Source: Chitinophaga pinensis DSM 2588 (GTDB lineage: Bacteria; Bacteroidota; Bacteroidia; Chitinophagales; Chitinophagaceae). From it: a DNA stretch of 64,000 nucleotides. This document shows positions 25,981 to 34,237 of this stretch, in pieces. A program made the position numbers and the translations under genes. Under the pieces are notes generated by a model, which saw only the letters and a program-made list of their open reading frames with translations, was not told the DNA's origin and did no database searches. The stretch spans positions 7,186,001 to 7,250,000 of the forward strand of contig NC_013132.1 in the NCBI RefSeq assembly GCF_000024005.1. Direction: 5' to 3'. Position 1 is the stretch's first letter; each line of letters starts with the position of its first letter.

Positions 25981-26220
25981 CTATGCCATAAATAAAATAT
26001 TCAGAGAGTCTTGCTGGAACACCATCACAATAATAAACATACAATCTACAAAAGCCATCGCTAACAGCGTGAGAAATATAAAGCGCAACTGTATCAATTT
26101 AAACAAAAAATTGGTATAATAAAAAATTGATCTTAAATTCAACTCATGTTGATCACCCCAAAAACCAGCGGGCTCTCTAATATATACCCATATTTTTCTA
26201 TTGATGGAGGATCTTTTCAT
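25981..26220 (-). CDS. Hypothetical 79-residue membrane protein
   Basis: An ATG-started frame of 79 codons: a basic N-terminus (MKRSSINRKIWVY), then a long hydrophobic segment (FIFLTLLAMAFVDCMFIIVMVF, about 46-68 as two parts) and a short tail. There are no overlapping longer frames, but no recognisable family, promoter box or ribosome site either. It could be a small membrane protein of the accessory region or chance in AT-rich DNA. Confidence 0.3.
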   Translation of the reverse strand: MKRSSINRKIWVYIREPAGFWGDQHELNLRSIFYYTNFLFKLIQLRFIFLTLLAMAFVDCMFIIVMVFQQDSLNILFMA

Positions 26221-26273
26221 ATACTCATTACGGCTATATTTATTCGATGAATATATTCTTAATCCGGTTCAGG

Positions 26274-26432
26274 TTAAATACTCCTTATGCAATTTGTCCC
26301 AAAAAGAATCGCAAGCCGTACTACAAGTACCAGGCCAATTAGTAAAAGCTCGCTTAATAACGAGCTAAGTTTAATTACCGCTATCTTATACACCTGCTTT
26401 ATTCGTTCATCCCTATTCAGATTCGATCCCAT
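26274..26432 (-). CDS. Hypothetical 52-residue membrane peptide
   Basis: ATG at 26430-26432 to TAA at 26274-26276. The peptide has a charged head (MGSNLNRDERIKQVYK) and one hydrophobic helix (LLSELLLIGLVLVVRLAILF), the build of a single-pass small membrane protein. It runs in the same direction as the 25981 frame, 53 bases before it, so the two could be one transcript. There is no homology that I recognise. Confidence 0.35.
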   Translation of the reverse strand: MGSNLNRDERIKQVYKIAVIKLSSLLSELLLIGLVLVVRLAILFGTNCIRSI

Positions 26433-26705
26433 ATTCTCGACCAGTTATTTTCGCCCAACGGTGCATATGTAATTGCTGCACTTTTGTTTTCCATAGTTTT
26501 TTTTCATTGGATTGTATGGGCAATAGGAATTTTTAAACTTTTCCTGTATGTGATTTACAGGAATCATTCATAAGATGAAAGTGAGTGCTAAAGTAATAAA
26601 CATTAACTCCATCATTCCGGGGTAATGGATATAAAATTACTTATAATGTGTCTTCCCTTTTAATCGCTTACTTAAAATTTGAGGAAAATATAAGATCAGT
26701 AATCA

Positions 26706-28298
26706 TTGAAAGCATTAGCACAAATATTATTTATTATCATATGCCTGATATTCATAGCTGCAATTGGCAGATTAATTTTTGGAATACCAAACAGTAAGCT
26801 GGATTCGGTGTTTAATGAAAATGATGTGTTTTTTAACCGAAGACTAAAGTTGGAAAGAGTCCTCGGAAAAAGGTTTGGGAATACTCTTCTTTTACCTTCG
26901 ACTATTTCCATTTCAATCTTCCTACTAACAACCTTCGGCCCTAGCAGAGATTACCCCTTTATTGTGGCGAAAATAAACCATATGCTTTTTATAATCGTAT
27001 GTTGGAAGGCAGTAAGTTATAAAAACCTAATTATAAGGAAAAAGACACTTATCAAATGGAAAGCATTTTTACTTGTTACGGTCGCCTTATCAATTTCACA
27101 TCCATTTTTATTACCATTAGTTTTGTTTCAGCATATTTTTTTCTTCAATGGATGGCTACATCACTCACAATTAGTTTCGCGAATTATGATGTGTCAGATA
27201 TCTTTTATGATATCATTTAGTTTATCAAATCTGGTCCTTCCAGAATATTCGATAAACATTTTATGTTCAAATAGCTACGTAATCCTTTTATTTTCAATAG
27301 TCTTTTCACATTATTTAATTCCGGGTATAGGAAAAGTACGCATAGGAAAAAAATGGTATTCATGGATTAAGAATGATCAATTACAGTATCTTCTTTCATC
27401 AGCCTACATCTGGGGATGGTGCAGGTTTCTTCCTGAAAAAAAGGTCATAAATTTTATAAGTCGATTAGATGGATATACTATTTACCTGAAGACAGCTGCA
27501 GTTATGGTTGAATGTAGTACGCTGTTTATTATGTTGGATGGACATTTGGCAATTTATATCACCCTTTCGGTATTGTTATTCCAACTATCAGTATTCGTTT
27601 TTTCCGGAATATTCTTTTTTGAGAATATTCTGGTTTTGTTTACTTTGCTTACAATAATTCCCCAACTGGACGACTCCTATTTCGGTATAAAAAGCTTTTT
27701 TATTTCTTTATTAATCCTAATCTTCCCGGTCAACGGATTGTGTTGGCAGCCTTATAAATTAAGTTGGTGGAACGCTCCCTTAGCTGGCCGTATTCATTGG
27801 TTAGTGAAAGGAAGGTCAGGGAAAATATACGAATTACACAATGATTGTTTTGATGCTTACGAAAGGTTATTCGGACGTGTCTATGGCTACTTTTTAACTG
27901 ATGAAAATATTCCATACTATCATTTAGGTGAGATATTTGAGGAACAGGTTAAGTCAGATATATTAGAAACAAAAGGTAATTCAAAGCTAGTGGCAGAAAT
28001 TAAACTGAAACACGGAAAGTATATGCGGAATCGCCAGGCGGAGCAAGTCCATGACGTGTTTATAATGAAATATGTTGGTAAACTTTCGAAAAGAAAAGAA
28101 AACCTATTTGTAAAGTTCGTTAATAGACTCGCTTTCCCCGGTGGACAATGGTACTATTGGAGCGATTATCCAAAGTATGAGAACCAAGAAGGTATCGAAA
28201 AGCTTCTGATACAGTTTGATGAAGTCTACTTCACTGGAAAAGAATTCAAAAAGATAAACACCTATATTATAAAAGAAATTGACATGTCGCTCGTATGA
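26706..28298 (+). CDS. Multi-pass membrane protein with cytoplasmic C-terminal domain, unknown
   Basis: A 530-residue protein with about nine or ten hydrophobic helices over residues 1-355 (for example AQILFIIICLIFIAAIGRLIF, LSVLLFQLSVFVFSGIFFF, FISLLILIFPVNGLCW) and a soluble C-terminal part of about 170 residues rich in Lys, Tyr and Trp. The general plan, with QLQYLLSSAYIWGWCRFL in the middle, is reminiscent of HTTM-type membrane proteins, but I cannot confirm a family. The only usable start is a TTG at 26706, preceded immediately by an in-frame stop; no ATG occurs before residue 90. It overlaps the next gene by ATGA. First gene of an AT-rich operon with two glycosyltransferases. Confidence 0.6.
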   Translation: MKALAQILFIIICLIFIAAIGRLIFGIPNSKLDSVFNENDVFFNRRLKLERVLGKRFGNTLLLPSTISISIFLLTTFGPSRDYPFIVAKINHMLFIIVCWKAVSYKNLIIRKKTLIKWKAFLLVTVALSISHPFLLPLVLFQHIFFFNGWLHHSQLVSRIMMCQISFMISFSLSNLVLPEYSINILCSNSYVILLFSIVFSHYLIPGIGKVRIGKKWYSWIKNDQLQYLLSSAYIWGWCRFLPEKKVINFISRLDGYTIYLKTAAVMVECSTLFIMLDGHLAIYITLSVLLFQLSVFVFSGIFFFENILVLFTLLTIIPQLDDSYFGIKSFFISLLILIFPVNGLCWQPYKLSWWNAPLAGRIHWLVKGRSGKIYELHNDCFDAYERLFGRVYGYFLTDENIPYYHLGEIFEEQVKSDILETKGNSKLVAEIKLKHGKYMRNRQAEQVHDVFIMKYVGKLSKRKENLFVKFVNRLAFPGGQWYYWSDYPKYENQEGIEKLLIQFDEVYFTGKEFKKINTYIIKEIDMSLV

Positions 28299-29389
28299 AA
28301 GAAAATAAAAAAATCCTTATCGGGATTTGCGGCGCAGGATTAGGACATTCTCTACGTCAACTCCCAATTATTGAATATTTTATAGAAAAAGGTTGTGAGA
28401 TCATTCTATTTTGTTTTGACCAAAGTCTGAAGTTTTACAAAGATCGATTCAATGGCATTGAGGTTTTCGATGTTTCCGTTATATGGACTGAGGGTGGTCC
28501 CGACGGAATAGACTTTCTAAAGTCATCGCGGGCAGAAAGAAATACTTGGGATAACCTAAAAAAAAGATTTGATGCCTATGGTCGGGTACAGGAACTATTT
28601 AGCGGAGGGCCAGATCTGGTAATAAGCGACTTCGAATTTGCTTCAGTACAATTCTCCTATTACTATAACTGCGAATTAATAACCCTCGATCAACAAAGTA
28701 AGTTTCTCGGCTATAATTTTGAAGATATCGATGGATTTTCCGCAAGTGAAGAAAAAAAAAGGCTACGTTTTTTTGTCCCAAAGGCCCAACTGCGCATAGC
28801 TACGTCATTTTATAAGATTGACAAAACCGTCGACCCCGATTTTAGTGTAAAAATAATACCTCCTATAATAAGACCATCCATAAGAGTGCTGCAAAAAATT
28901 TATGAAAATCTAATTGTTGGATACTTCTCTCCCTATGAGTCTGATAAATTCGACTTGAGCCACATTGCGTCGGTTTTGTCGGAATTTAGCCAGTTTCAAT
29001 TTTTAATCTTCAACAATAAACTAGAAGAAAGAAAGTCTTCAAATGTTTCTTTTTCAAAATACAATGCGAGCAATTTCGAACAAGCGCTGTCAATTGCATC
29101 AGCAGCTATCTGCAATGCTGGACATACATTGATTTCTGAATTAATGTACCTGAATATCCCTTGCTATATCATTCCGTTTGATACCTATGACCAACAATGT
29201 TGCGCAAATGTTATAGACAAAAACGGTTTTGGCATAAAAGCCACTGACATCAACAGCGAATCTGTACGCCTATTTTTGGAGAATATCGAGGTATACCGCG
29301 AAAATATAAAAGGATCTTCCCTACTTTATCATGACCGTGACGGATTGGATGAGCTGAAAATTATATTTGAAAAAAAGCTTCAATCGTGA
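28295..29389 (+). CDS. Glycosyltransferase of the GT28/MurG-like fold
   Basis: The 364-residue protein starts KKILIGICGAGLGHSLRQLPI (split for length), the glycine-rich first strand of GT-B glycosyltransferases of the MJ1255/VC2487 kind, and has the donor-binding C-terminal segment AAICNAGHTLISELMYLNIPCYIIPF with the expected GGxxxxxE-like NAGHTLISE. It would move a sugar from a nucleotide donor, acceptor unknown. Start ATG overlaps the previous stop by four bases (ATGA) and its own stop overlaps the next start (GTGA), so the three genes are coupled. Confidence 0.75.
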   Translation: MKENKKILIGICGAGLGHSLRQLPIIEYFIEKGCEIILFCFDQSLKFYKDRFNGIEVFDVSVIWTEGGPDGIDFLKSSRAERNTWDNLKKRFDAYGRVQELFSGGPDLVISDFEFASVQFSYYYNCELITLDQQSKFLGYNFEDIDGFSASEEKKRLRFFVPKAQLRIATSFYKIDKTVDPDFSVKIIPPIIRPSIRVLQKIYENLIVGYFSPYESDKFDLSHIASVLSEFSQFQFLIFNNKLEERKSSNVSFSKYNASNFEQALSIASAAICNAGHTLISELMYLNIPCYIIPFDTYDQQCCANVIDKNGFGIKATDINSESVRLFLENIEVYRENIKGSSLLYHDRDGLDELKIIFEKKLQS

Positions 29390-30297
29390 CTACAACGACA
29401 ATCTCAATAGTTATTCCCACATTAAATAGAAGAAATTTTCTGGAAAAATGTCTAAGATGTATCGCGGAACAAGATACTGTCAGATTGACAAAAGTTATTG
29501 TTGTCTATAACTATTCTACAGATGTTCCAATGGCACACTTCAGTCAGACATTTTCCAACAAATTAAATTTTCTGAAAGTTGATGGGAAGAGTTCTATCTA
29601 CAAAAGGAATTATGGAGCCAGCCATATAACTGATGACTATATCGCTTTTCTTGATGACGATAGTTATATTGATTCCTCTTGGATTGATTGTCTGCTTAAC
29701 GAATTTGATAACAATTCAACGACTTTGGCACAGGTTGGTAAGATTATATGGTGCGGGAAACTAAATTCTCTGAGAAGTCAGTCTCTATTTTCTTCGGTAC
29801 TGCCCCTTATGAGACAAAAAACATATGACCACCGCCATAAAATTTTTACATCGGATGAGTATTCAAAAGAGATCAACAACTTTTTTCATTTAGGAAACTT
29901 GGGAAATGTAAAACATTTGTCTACACATCTTTCAGCCGGCAACTGCGCTATGAGCAGAGAACTATTTGAAAATCTAGGCGGATTTGACATCAATTATATA
30001 ATCCAATACGATAAAGAACTTGCATTCCGAATGTTGAAACGTGGCCATGCTATCATTTATAATCCCAATATGATTATCTCCCACGATCACGACAATTCAT
30101 TTAAGAGGTTAGCTATTCTAAGCGTAAAGACTCCTAAATACCAAATCCTATTGCAAAAACGATACCCCGATCTGACAAAATTTTCCCTCACCAATACCGA
30201 AACGATAAAATTAACGTGGTATGAACATTTAATCAAGGGACTAATCAATTTTATAAATAAAGGGACTCTCAGGTTTTATGAAAAAAATAATTATTAG
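29386..30297 (+). CDS. Glycosyltransferase family 2
   Basis: A GT-A fold enzyme of 303 residues: ISIVIPTLNRRNFLEKCLRC (6-25 approximately), a KRNYGAS motif, the metal-binding FLDDDSYID (about 85-93), and later GGFDINYIIQYDKELAFRMLKRG, which is the ED-type catalytic base region of family 2 enzymes. It starts with GTG at 29386, overlapping the previous stop. Probably adds a sugar to an envelope glycan or lipid-linked intermediate together with the GT28-like neighbour. Confidence 0.85.
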   Translation: MTTTTISIVIPTLNRRNFLEKCLRCIAEQDTVRLTKVIVVYNYSTDVPMAHFSQTFSNKLNFLKVDGKSSIYKRNYGASHITDDYIAFLDDDSYIDSSWIDCLLNEFDNNSTTLAQVGKIIWCGKLNSLRSQSLFSSVLPLMRQKTYDHRHKIFTSDEYSKEINNFFHLGNLGNVKHLSTHLSAGNCAMSRELFENLGGFDINYIIQYDKELAFRMLKRGHAIIYNPNMIISHDHDNSFKRLAILSVKTPKYQILLQKRYPDLTKFSLTNTETIKLTWYEHLIKGLINFINKGTLRFYEKNNY

Positions 30298-30973
30298 GCT
30301 GGATGACGTTGGCGGCAATGATTGGCAATCATATATGGTTATGAATAGTTTCTTAACCTTAAAAATCCCAGTTTCATATCAAGTTGTACCAGATTGGTTA
30401 ACGTATGAGAGGGCTGAACATATAAAAAAAATGGTTTCTGAATATCCCGAATATGCTGAAATCGTACAGCACGGATATAAGCATGTCAGCTATCACAGAA
30501 CTGGCCAACAAAAGAAATTTGAGTTCGGTTTTTCCAGGTCTTTAGCCGAAGAATATAATGATATTCTTTCGGGCAATCTGATATTAAGAAAATACTTTGG
30601 GGATTATTTGACTATGGCATTCACAGCACCCTGGGAAGCTCAAAGCCAAACTACCTTGCAGGCATTAAAGTTGGTAGGCATAAATATCCTGTTAGCATCC
30701 CCAATGTCACTTTCATTATTGGGTTATAGCCCAGAAGTCCGTACGATATTATTTGACATTGATACGAGCAGAAAGATTGATGGCTTCAGGCTTCAACGCC
30801 CCCCCCAAGATATAATAAACGACATCAATAAAAGTACTAAGGATTTGATAGGGATAGTACTCCATGCAAAGGAGTTAGAATCTGTAGACCTCTTTTACGA
30901 TCTCGCCTCTCGCCTAAAACAGCTGGAGAAAAATGGTTTTTCTTTCGCCTTGATCAAAAACCTTTTTTATTGA
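30278..30973 (+). CDS. Polysaccharide deacetylase-like protein (NodB fold)
   Basis: The 231-residue protein has IIIRLDDVGG with D9/D10, VQHGYKHV with H65 and H69 (the H-x3-H metal pair of NodB-type deacetylases) and FTAPWEA. This gives the Asp-His-His zinc site expected of a sugar deacetylase, in the short DUF2334-like form. There is no signal peptide, so it would act on a cytoplasmic or membrane-linked sugar. It starts 20 bases inside the end of the GT2 gene. Confidence 0.75.
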   Translation: MKKIIIRLDDVGGNDWQSYMVMNSFLTLKIPVSYQVVPDWLTYERAEHIKKMVSEYPEYAEIVQHGYKHVSYHRTGQQKKFEFGFSRSLAEEYNDILSGNLILRKYFGDYLTMAFTAPWEAQSQTTLQALKLVGINILLASPMSLSLLGYSPEVRTILFDIDTSRKIDGFRLQRPPQDIINDINKSTKDLIGIVLHAKELESVDLFYDLASRLKQLEKNGFSFALIKNLFY

Positions 30974-30998
30974 TGTTTAATTAATAGAAATAATTTGT

Positions 30999-31730
30999 AT
31001 GGAAAATCCAAAGAATTCTATAAAAAACGATATAGATAATATCTTCTGGTCTTCGAACCTATCTAATATATATAGATTCACCAAACAACGTTTTTGGGAA
31101 AGGGAAACAGAAAATCATGAAAAATCGATAGCCATAGACGGCCTAAATTCAGTGGGAACTACGTGTAGGCGAACTGAAAGCGTCAGCGAACATTCCTGGC
31201 ATTTGGCGGATATTTGTCTGATCTTAGCTCCGAAATATCCAAAACTGGATTTGCAGCTCTGTGTAACATTGGCAATTCTTCATGACAAACTAGAAATTAT
31301 AACAGGGGATTTTGACCCGTTAGGACGCTATGGAGATGGCTTAGATACTCATGCTTTTGATCCAATAAAGAGGCAACAAAAGGCCAATGCAGAAGAAAAT
31401 GCCTTGCTAGAATATCTATCGATGTTGAGCATTCCTGAAAGATCTTATCACGAATTACTATTCAGGCAGATCTTAGACCTGAGTACGTCCGAGGCTCTTT
31501 TTTTGAAGGCACTTGATAAAATTCATCCGTTGATCTATGTCATTCAGAAGAAAAACGGAGCTATGGAAGACGCCCACATACATTTTACCCTAAGATACTC
31601 CGGGCAATTCAAACAATATTTCCCTGAATTAGAACCTTACTACAGGGAACTTTCACGAAGGTTGATAGAAAGTGTAAGTTCCTATAGAAATGTGGATATT
31701 CAAATATTAAAACATCTTCTGCATGAATAG
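30999..31730 (+). CDS. HD-domain phosphohydrolase, YfbR/HDDC2-like
   Basis: The 243-residue protein has RRTESVSEHSWHLADICLIL (58-77) and LHDKLEIITGDFDP (94-107), the H...HD...E arrangement (H65, H95-D96, E99) of the small HD hydrolases that remove phosphate from deoxynucleoside 5'-monophosphates. An additional DK in ALDKIHPL supplies the last metal ligand. Start ATG at 30999 is 25 bases past the deacetylase gene. A nucleotidase next to a nucleotide kinase inside a glycosyltransferase operon is unusual and suggests that a nucleotide or nucleotide-sugar is being reshaped. Substrate is not shown by sequence. Confidence 0.75.
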   Translation: MENPKNSIKNDIDNIFWSSNLSNIYRFTKQRFWERETENHEKSIAIDGLNSVGTTCRRTESVSEHSWHLADICLILAPKYPKLDLQLCVTLAILHDKLEIITGDFDPLGRYGDGLDTHAFDPIKRQQKANAEENALLEYLSMLSIPERSYHELLFRQILDLSTSEALFLKALDKIHPLIYVIQKKNGAMEDAHIHFTLRYSGQFKQYFPELEPYYRELSRRLIESVSSYRNVDIQILKHLLHE

Positions 31731-32232
31731 TGATCAAATAAAAATTGCATTGTCAGGTAAGTCTGGGTCGGGTAAAACTGAAATAGCCAAATTCCTAGCA
31801 AAAAACTACAATCTGCGCATTTGCCATACGGGCGCTCTTGTTAGAAAATTGGCAATTCAATATTTTGCATCAGAATCAAAAGATATACTCCAAAAAATCG
31901 ATGATTCATTTAACAATATCGAGAGAGGAGTATGGTTAAAAGCTGCGTTAAGAGAGATTGACAATAACACGAGTCATATTGTTATTGACAGCCTAAGATA
32001 TATCGAAGACTACGAATATGCAAAGCGGAATGGTTTCTCTATCTGGAGGATCGAATGCGAACAAAATTCGCGATATGATCGACTTAGGTCAAGGGGTCAA
32101 CTCTTTTCTACACAAAACGAAATGCATTCAAGTGAATGCGACCTTGACGGATATCCCGTGGATGTCCTTATCACCAACAATTCAAACAGTCTTATAAAAC
32201 TACATGAAATCATTCAAGCAGTTATTAAATAA
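31723..32232 (+). CDS. P-loop nucleotide kinase-like protein
   Basis: A 169-residue protein with Walker A GKSGSGKTE (12-20), a base-binding-like DSLRYIEDYEYAK (about 87-99) and a lid RYDRLRSRG (about 114-122), in the size and order of dNMP kinase or dephospho-CoA kinase-like enzymes. It overlaps the HD gene by 8 bases and is the last gene of the operon; no clear terminator follows. Together with the HD enzyme it could set the phosphorylation state of one nucleotide pool. Which nucleotide is unknown. Confidence 0.7.
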   Translation: MNSDQIKIALSGKSGSGKTEIAKFLAKNYNLRICHTGALVRKLAIQYFASESKDILQKIDDSFNNIERGVWLKAALREIDNNTSHIVIDSLRYIEDYEYAKRNGFSIWRIECEQNSRYDRLRSRGQLFSTQNEMHSSECDLDGYPVDVLITNNSNSLIKLHEIIQAVIK

Positions 32233-32515
32233 AATTCTTTGACTAGGATTCGACTTTCGCAATCATGGTTCATTTGAGAATTTTAATCGAATTTTGAAGA
32301 TGCCTGAAAACATACAAAAAAACGCAAAATCCTAACACCATGTGAATCAGATAAATAAAATCTTACGAATGGCGTCCGCAAAATGTCGAAATATACTTTA
32401 TAAAAGTCCTTACAAATGTAGAACTAGAAAAACTCTAAAGTTTTAAAGTTTGCGCAGAGTAAAGTCATAATTTTACGCGCTTTTGCATCTTACCCCACCA
32501 TCTAAATGCTATTGA
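32233..32515 (+). other. Intergenic gap at the end of the AT-rich operon
   Basis: These 283 bases hold no frame that I can support and no convincing terminator. A loose promoter-like region (TTTG then a T-rich stretch ending CTTTTGCATC near 32480-32490) may serve the lipoprotein gene at 32516. Confidence 0.4.
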
Positions 32516-33226
32516 ATGTTCAACAGATTATCTTACATTATCGGACTCACATTATTAACGCTGGTTATCTTTAGTTGTTCAAGTCCTAACGCCCCAACAG
32601 ACGAAAAGACGAAGTCACCTACCAGCAACAACTACGATATTTTGAGTGAAGAAAAATATGAGACAAGTGGCAAGGCTCAACTTTTGGAATATGCGGTTTA
32701 TAAAGATAGTATCTATACAAAAGTCGCCTTGGAAAAGATCGTCTTAGAAATCTATAACCTTAATCGGGATAAAAATATTTTCAAACAACATGACGCTCCA
32801 ACTGTTATTGGCGTCTATTTATACACATCCCAAAACGCATTTAAAGATAGGGCTGAATGGATAGCCATGTTAACTAAAGGACCATATGATTCAGAACCCA
32901 GGATTAGTTTTAATGATTTCAAGATAACTGCACTAAATGGTCAGAATGATAGTTCGAAAACTAACGATGAAATCGAACTAGAGAAACTTAAATCATATCT
33001 TCAGGAAAGAGGTTTAGAATTATGTACGTTTGCTGATACACTAAAAAAGGTCGAGCTTGACAACATTCATAAAGCTGATGCAAAATATCCTGATTATGGG
33101 GATAAGCATATGGCTATGATCAAACAATTAGATACTCAATTTTATGAATCACTGAAAAAGAAGCATAAAATGAACGAAAATATAATCACTAAGGTTGCCA
33201 TTTTCGCCATGTCTTATTGTAAATAA
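32516..33226 (+). CDS. Hypothetical lipoprotein
   Basis: The 236-residue product has a lipoprotein signal: hydrophobic IIGLTLLTLVIF followed by lipobox FSC with Cys21 and SSPNAPT. The mature protein is charged and mainly helical, without a fold or motif that I recognise. It has its own gap on each side and GC content a little above that of the preceding operon. Probably anchored in the inner leaflet of the outer membrane. No function proposed. Confidence 0.65.
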   Translation: MFNRLSYIIGLTLLTLVIFSCSSPNAPTDEKTKSPTSNNYDILSEEKYETSGKAQLLEYAVYKDSIYTKVALEKIVLEIYNLNRDKNIFKQHDAPTVIGVYLYTSQNAFKDRAEWIAMLTKGPYDSEPRISFNDFKITALNGQNDSSKTNDEIELEKLKSYLQERGLELCTFADTLKKVELDNIHKADAKYPDYGDKHMAMIKQLDTQFYESLKKKHKMNENIITKVAIFAMSYCK

Positions 33227-33368
33227 TCATACACTATCCATTCAAATTATTTTAACCACGTTCCCCACAGGGAATGAAAGCATTCAGATATACTCTGAAG
33301 GCTTTTCCACTTTAGATTGGTTGTACAAATAAACCCAACCCTTGTTGAGCCAGATAAAATAAGAAAAC

Positions 33369-34167
33369 ATGGATAATAATATTCTTCAACATAATCTTCT
33401 GTATGCATGTGGATATCAAAAGGTACAAAGCAGCGAACATTACTTTCCCGAACATGCTTTAGGGATCATGCTTTCAGGGGAATCGTATTATTTCACCAAT
33501 GAGGGGACATTTGTGATGAATAAAGATGCCATATGTCTGATGCGCAGAAATCAGTTATTCAAAAAGCTGATCAAAATGGAGAAGCACCTTCATTAATATG
33601 CATATTCATAGACCAAAATACTTTACACAAATATGCAGCAGAAAATAATATACCCAAACAAGGTTTGTATAAAGATAAAGCTTTAATAGACCTGACGGGG
33701 AATGTATTTTTAAAGGGGTTCTTTGACTCATTATTGCCATATCTTAATGAACCGAAAAAATTACCGAAAAGATAGCGGCGCCTAAAACGCAGGAAGCAAT
33801 TGAGCTATTGTTACAAACAGGAGATATATTCCAGCATTTCCTGTTTGATTTTCAGGAACCGCATAAGATAGATCTGGAGACGTATATGAGTCATAATTAT
33901 AAGTATAATATCCCGCTGCTATCCTTTGGTAAACTTACCGGGCGGAGTCTCTCTACTTTTAAAAGAGATTTTACAAAGATATTCGATACAACTCCTGAAA
34001 AATGGTTGCAGAAAAAACGTTTGGAACAAGCTCATTATCTTATTTTAAAAAAGAAACAACGTCCTTCAGATATATATCTTGAAGTGGGATTTGAGAATCT
34101 ATCTCATTTTTCTTTTGCATTTAAGAAACAATATGGGATGACTCCTACGGAGTTGACAGAACAATGA
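33369..34167 (+). pseudogene. AraC family regulator broken by two frameshifts
   Basis: Three overlapping frames together give one normal AraC regulator: a cupin-like N-terminal domain from the ATG at 33369 (HYFPEHALGIMLSGESYYF, CLMRRNQL), a middle part in another frame (CIFIDQNTLHKYAAENN, FLKGFFDSLLPYLNE) and the C-terminal double HTH in the third frame (LLSFGKLTGRSLSTFKRDF, DIYLEVGFENLSHFSFAFKK). Frame changes fall near 33571-33580 and in the A run at 33755-33760 (CCGAAAAAATT). Both lie in A-rich tracts, so a sequencing error is possible, but two independent shifts in one gene favour true decay. A strong terminator follows. Confidence 0.8.
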
Positions 34168-34205
34168 AAAAACGCCTTCAGATTTGCGTCTGAAGGCGTT
34201 TTTGT
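34167..34205. terminator. Bidirectional intrinsic terminator
   Basis: AACGCCTTCAGA (34171-34182), loop TTTGCG and TCTGAAGGCGTT (34189-34200) with A run before and T run after. It separates the AraC remnant from the converging rhamnosidase gene and can work on both strands. Confidence 0.85.
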
Positions 34206-34237
34206 TGTGGAACGGAGAATAAGTTTTATCAGAATAG

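Noticed and set aside
26287..26472. 61-codon plus-strand frame in the gene-poor stretch
   Set aside because: It overlaps the more peptide-like 52-codon minus-strand frame and lacks hydrophobic or domain structure; neither is certain.
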